A stretch of DNA of 8,608 nt from Syntrophaceae bacterium UBA4778 (GTDB taxonomy: Bacteria > Desulfobacterota > Syntrophia > Syntrophales > UBA4778): NCBI GenBank assembly GCA_002403175.1, contig DHHG01000315.1, forward strand, positions 1 through 8,608. The letters run 5' to 3'. Both the position numbers and the translations under genes were made by a program. Positions 6,747 to 8,608 of the stretch are shown here, piece after piece. A model generated the notes under the pieces. It saw nothing but the letters and a program-made list of their open reading frames with translations, searched no databases and had not been told where the DNA came from. The number at the start of each line of letters is the position of its first letter. The first letter of the stretch is position 1.

Positions 6747-6812
6747 TCCAAAAATGACCGGAACAACTTGCTCTCAGTCGTTTACAGAAACGTGCGTGCG
6801 AATTTGCAGGCA

Positions 6813-6841
6813 TCTATATCATATTTTTGAAGAAATACCAA
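6813..6841 (-). promoter_or_regulatory. Candidate minus-strand promoter for the helicase transcript
   Basis: On the minus strand TTGGTA (6841-6836) and TATAGA (6818-6813) are spaced by 17 bp in an AT-rich stretch. The start would be near 6806, giving a leader of about 350 nt before the helicase. A long 5' leader is a known trait of E. coli csdA, but whether it applies here is an inference. Confidence 0.3.
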
Positions 6842-6870
6842 TGGAGATAACCAACTGAATGCAAATGGCG

Positions 6871-7072
6871 GAGAGATGTGGTCGGGAGCCCTTTTCCTCC
6901 AGCCGGTCTCTCGGACTTGTCGTCTCACGGATTTTGCCACGGGGGATGTTTTGCCCCCTCCGCGTCGCGACCGCTGACGCGCTCGCGCTTCGGTTTCCCC
7001 CATGCCCAAACCCGGAAACGAGCAGCGTCCTTCCGCCATGCCTGGATAAAAAGCGCTCCCGCCCCGCATCTG
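6871..7072. repeat. 202-bp GC-rich imperfect palindromic element
   Basis: The block is symmetrical about 6971-6972. AGATG (6874-6878) pairs with CATCT (7067-7071), and CGGGAGC (6883-6889) with GCTCCCG (7055-7061). CTTTTCCTCCAG (6891-6902) pairs with 7042-7053 at 10 of 12 positions, GGAC (6913-6916) with GTCC (7027-7030), and GCGTC (6962-6966) with GACGC (6976-6980) in the centre. It is much richer in GC than the AT-rich DNA on both sides, with sharp edges. Open frames through it on both strands are arginine-, serine- and glycine-rich and look like by-products of GC content. It is best read as a fold-back mobile element or a structured non-coding unit. Copies elsewhere in the genome are expected if it is mobile, but this cannot be seen here. 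Confidence 0.6.
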
Positions 7073-7124
7073 TCATAGAGAGTTGGATATATTTAATCGC
7101 CAGACAATATTTACGATCATACCG

Positions 7125-7140
7125 TCCTTCAGCAGAAGGA
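7125..7140. repeat. 6-bp perfect hairpin TCCTTC-AGCA-GAAGGA
   Basis: Perfect arms with a 4-nt loop sit directly before the 27-bp palindrome. No T-tract follows on either strand, so it is not an ordinary terminator. It may be part of the same regulatory or recombination region. Confidence 0.35.
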
Positions 7141-7142
7141 AC

Positions 7143-7169
7143 CAGAATATACGTAATACGTATTTTCTG
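7143..7169. promoter_or_regulatory. 27-bp near-perfect palindrome, candidate operator
   Basis: The outer arms CAGAA and TTCTG and the inner arms ATACGTA and TACGTAT surround one central base. Twelve of thirteen pairs match; only T7148/T7164 does not. The length and symmetry fit a site for a dimeric helix-turn-helix repressor. It lies about 40 bp upstream of the best -35 box before the AT-rich gene. No regulator gene is adjacent in the window, so the binding protein is unknown. A recombination site is a less likely alternative: the central base layout does not resemble a XerCD dif site. Confidence 0.45.
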
Positions 7170-7191
7170 TTAATAAAGACCTTACATGGAA

Positions 7192-7311
7192 TTGTGCAAT
7201 ATAATTGTTTGACAATTTAGCAATTTCTACATACAAATCGCGAAAAATACCGACAATGATCGTCCATTGTGACAGGAAAAGAGTACTGCTTATATTAATT
7301 GTTGTGCAATA
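7192..7311. promoter_or_regulatory. Cluster of ATTG/CAAT dyads and a 10-bp direct repeat upstream of the AT-rich gene
   Basis: TTGTGCAATA occurs at 7192-7201 and again, identical, at 7302-7311. Four dyads are visible: ATTG-TG-CAAT at 7191-7200, AATTGT-TTG-ACAATT at 7203-7217 (over the -35 box), ACAATG-ATCGTC-CATTGT at 7253-7270, and ATTG-N5-CAAT at 7298-7310, next to the start codon. Repeated half-sites flanking a promoter suggest co-operative binding of a regulator. The stretch is AT-rich, so some of this may be chance. Confidence 0.35.
7209..7237 (+). promoter_or_regulatory. Candidate sigma-70 promoter for the AT-rich gene
   Basis: A perfect -35 box TTGACA (7209-7214) is followed after 17 bp by TACAAA (7232-7237, four of six). 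The start site would be near 7244, giving a leader of about 75 nt. The -35 box lies inside the dyad AATTGT-TTG-ACAATT, so a protein bound there would block transcription. Confidence 0.45.
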
Positions 7312-7317
7312 AATATA

Positions 7318-8604
7318 ATGACTCATAAAATCATAAAATCAGAAGGATTCACGCCCACTGAAAAACTCCTGGCAGAGTTTTGTGAAAAATCTTTTCTTAA
7401 GCTTTGGAGTTACCCAAATCCGTTCAAAGAAGACAGGCAGGAACTCTGCGACCTATTGGCTGTCTTTGAAAATCACGTATTTATTTTCTTCGATAGAGAA
7501 AATATGGCTTTTTCTAAAGAGGACAAAGATGAATTTCTTAGCTGGAGTCGATGGAAGAAAAAGGTGATCGATGATCAAACTCGAACGGCGCATGGCGCGG
7601 AAGGTTATATCAAAAGCGGGCGCGGTATTTATTTAGATAAAGATTTAAAGATGCCTTTTCCTTTTGACATTGATCGTCAGAAAATGGTTGTACACAAAAT
7701 CATCGTTGCACATGGCGCAAAAGAGGCTTGCGAGAATTTTTCTAAAGATAATGTATATGGAAGTTTAGCAATTTCTTATGGTCCAAGCGATGTCGAGCTT
7801 CCATTTCCATTTATGATACACATAGACAAAGAAAAACCTGTCCATGTCTTTGATAGTCATAACCTTCCTATTGTTTTTACAGAACTAGATACCTTTTTCG
7901 ATTTCACGTCATATCTTGATGCGAAAGTTGATGCAATTAAAACATACGATATGCTGACTTATTGCGGCGAAGAGGATTTATTGGCCCACTATTTCCGCAA
8001 TTTTGATGAATCTAAAAAGAAGCATTTTATTGGCATTACGGAAAAAAACATCAATGCCCTAGTGATTGGTGAAGGTGAATGGAAGGACTTCATTGAATTA
8101 GGGCAATACAAAAGAAAGAAATTAGAAGATAAAGTTTCTTATTTTTGGGACAAGCTGATTCAAACCACCTGTCAATACGCGCTTGACGGAACTATCGGCG
8201 GTTCTTCCCCATTGAGAGGGCGGAGTGCCATACATGAAATGGCAAAAGAACCTCGTTTTCATCGACGATTTCTATCCGAAAGAATGATTCAATCAATTCG
8301 CAATTTTCCAGAAACATCACAACGAATAATGCGACACTTATCTTACACGCCATCATTTTACAAAGATAAGGGCTATGTATTTTTGCAACTAAAGGTAGAC
8401 GGCATTACCGACTATGAAAATGAATACCGACCAAAAAGACGAGCAATTCTTGAAATAGCTTGTGGTGCGGCAAAAAATAAGTTCGGCCATTTGAAGACAG
8501 TCATCGGTATCGCAATTGATGCACCCAAGTATACAGAAAGAAACTCTGAAGATTTCATCCTAATGGATAGTGCCGATTGGACAGACCTGTTGCCTCATAA
8601 ATAA
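7318..8604 (+). CDS. Hypothetical protein of AT-rich accessory gene, possible PD-(D/E)XK-like nuclease
   Basis: The 428-residue product has no signal peptide or membrane segment and is probably cytoplasmic. I do not recognise a named family. The N-terminal part includes ELCDLLAVFENHVFIFFDRE (42-61): an acidic residue, D45 in a DLL strand, then a hydrophobic strand ending D59-R60. This resembles the core of PD-(D/E)XK nuclease folds, with E20 as a possible extra acid, but the expected lysine is arginine or absent, so the idea is weak. Other blocks are SRWKKKVID (77-85), TRTAHGAEGYIKSGRGIYLD (88-107) and VVHKIIVAHGA (124-134), perhaps conserved. The C-terminal part (about 375-420) has strands ILEIACGAAKN and TVIGIAIDAPK. 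The ATG at 7318 has no clear Shine-Dalgarno site. Base composition is far richer in AT than the upstream genes, which suggests transfer. The last six codons lie in the terminal inverted repeat, so the true C-terminus may differ. Confidence 0.7.
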   Translation: MTHKIIKSEGFTPTEKLLAEFCEKSFLKLWSYPNPFKEDRQELCDLLAVFENHVFIFFDRENMAFSKEDKDEFLSWSRWKKKVIDDQTRTAHGAEGYIKSGRGIYLDKDLKMPFPFDIDRQKMVVHKIIVAHGAKEACENFSKDNVYGSLAISYGPSDVELPFPFMIHIDKEKPVHVFDSHNLPIVFTELDTFFDFTSYLDAKVDAIKTYDMLTYCGEEDLLAHYFRNFDESKKKHFIGITEKNINALVIGEGEWKDFIELGQYKRKKLEDKVSYFWDKLIQTTCQYALDGTIGGSSPLRGRSAIHEMAKEPRFHRRFLSERMIQSIRNFPETSQRIMRHLSYTPSFYKDKGYVFLQLKVDGITDYENEYRPKRRAILEIACGAAKNKFGHLKTVIGIAIDAPKYTERNSEDFILMDSADWTDLLPHK

Positions 8605-8607
8605 ATG
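8586..8607 (-). repeat. Right copy of the 22-bp perfect terminal inverted repeat
   Basis: This copy ends one base before the window edge and contains the last codons (LLPHK) and TAA stop of the AT-rich gene. The coincidence with both window ends points to how the contig was built, but a mobile-element end cannot be excluded. Confidence 0.7.
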
Positions 8608-8608
8608 T

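Noticed and set aside
7143..7169. XerCD dif-like or integrase attachment site
   Set aside because: The palindrome has one central base instead of a 6-8 bp core, and its half-sites do not match the dif consensus. No integrase is present.
6782..7173. Three overlapping open frames in the GC-rich block (6782-7069 -, 6819-7076 -, 6859-7173 +)
   Set aside because: All are rich in Arg, Ser, Gly and Pro, cross the palindrome in several frames at once, and are best explained by high GC content removing stop codons.
7081..7317. CRISPR array or tRNA gene in the AT-rich spacer
   Set aside because: There are no regularly spaced repeats of 24-40 bp, and no cloverleaf with a T-loop consensus was found. 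Only short dyads and one 10-bp repeat are present.
7129..7326. 65-codon minus-strand open frame before the AT-rich gene
   Set aside because: It covers the promoter and dyad region, has no ribosome site, and its composition is that expected of random AT-rich DNA.
1..8608. Whole window as a transposon bounded by terminal inverted repeats
   Set aside because: There is no transposase or recombinase gene, the content is mostly housekeeping, and repeats lying exactly on the edges suit an assembly effect better.

Overview
The window reads as a piece of a syntrophic or sulfate-reducing type deltaproteobacterium (Desulfobacterota, perhaps Syntrophia). This is an inference from gene flavour, a moderate-GC core with good AGGAGG ribosome sites, and a 125-bp palindromic intergenic element of a kind I associate with that group. 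No marker gene settles the taxonomy. Because an inverted repeat sits exactly at both window ends, the window may be a whole assembled contig rather than a cut from a larger one.

Region 1 (1-3204, + strand). The last 14 codons of an unidentified gene are followed by a tight run of three genes. They are a TRAM-domain RNA uracil-C5 methyltransferase (RlmD/TrmA family), a NUDT19-like Nudix hydrolase starting 3 nt after its stop codon, and a membrane-anchored receiver-domain protein starting 18 nt further on. The last has an unusual architecture and a degenerate acidic pocket.

Region 2 (3205-4789, + strand). A candidate promoter and a 125-bp imperfect palindrome precede an SDR-family NAD(P)-dependent oxidoreductase with a complete catalytic tetrad. 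A spacer with possible RNA hairpins and a weak promoter then leads to a short, divergent MoaE-like protein.

Region 3 (4795-6456, - strand). A DeaD/CsdA-type DEAD-box RNA helicase with a C-terminal DbpA-like RNA-binding domain ends only 5 bp from the moaE-like gene, tail to tail. Its start is odd: no ATG is in frame near the expected N-terminus, and the first usable TTG cuts off the conserved upstream aromatic residue of the Q motif.

Region 4 (6457-7317). This holds 860 bp without a confident gene: a doubtful 77-codon minus-strand ORF, a candidate minus-strand promoter for the helicase, a 202-bp GC-rich element that is one large imperfect palindrome (6871-7072), and an AT-rich stretch crowded with short dyads, including a 27-bp near-perfect palindrome (7143-7169).

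Region 5 (7318-8604, + strand). An AT-rich gene for a 428-residue protein of unknown function is clearly different in composition from the genes before it and looks like accessory, probably transferred DNA. A weak resemblance to PD-(D/E)XK-type nuclease cores is the only functional hint. Its last codons lie in a 22-bp sequence that is the exact reverse complement of the first 22 bases of the window, so its C-terminus may be artificial or rearranged.

The housekeeping genes (RNA modification, nucleotide clean-up, RNA helicase) do not form an obvious shared pathway. The parts worth attention are the dyad-rich region with its AT-rich gene, the two palindromic elements, the membrane-tethered receiver protein and the terminal inverted repeat.
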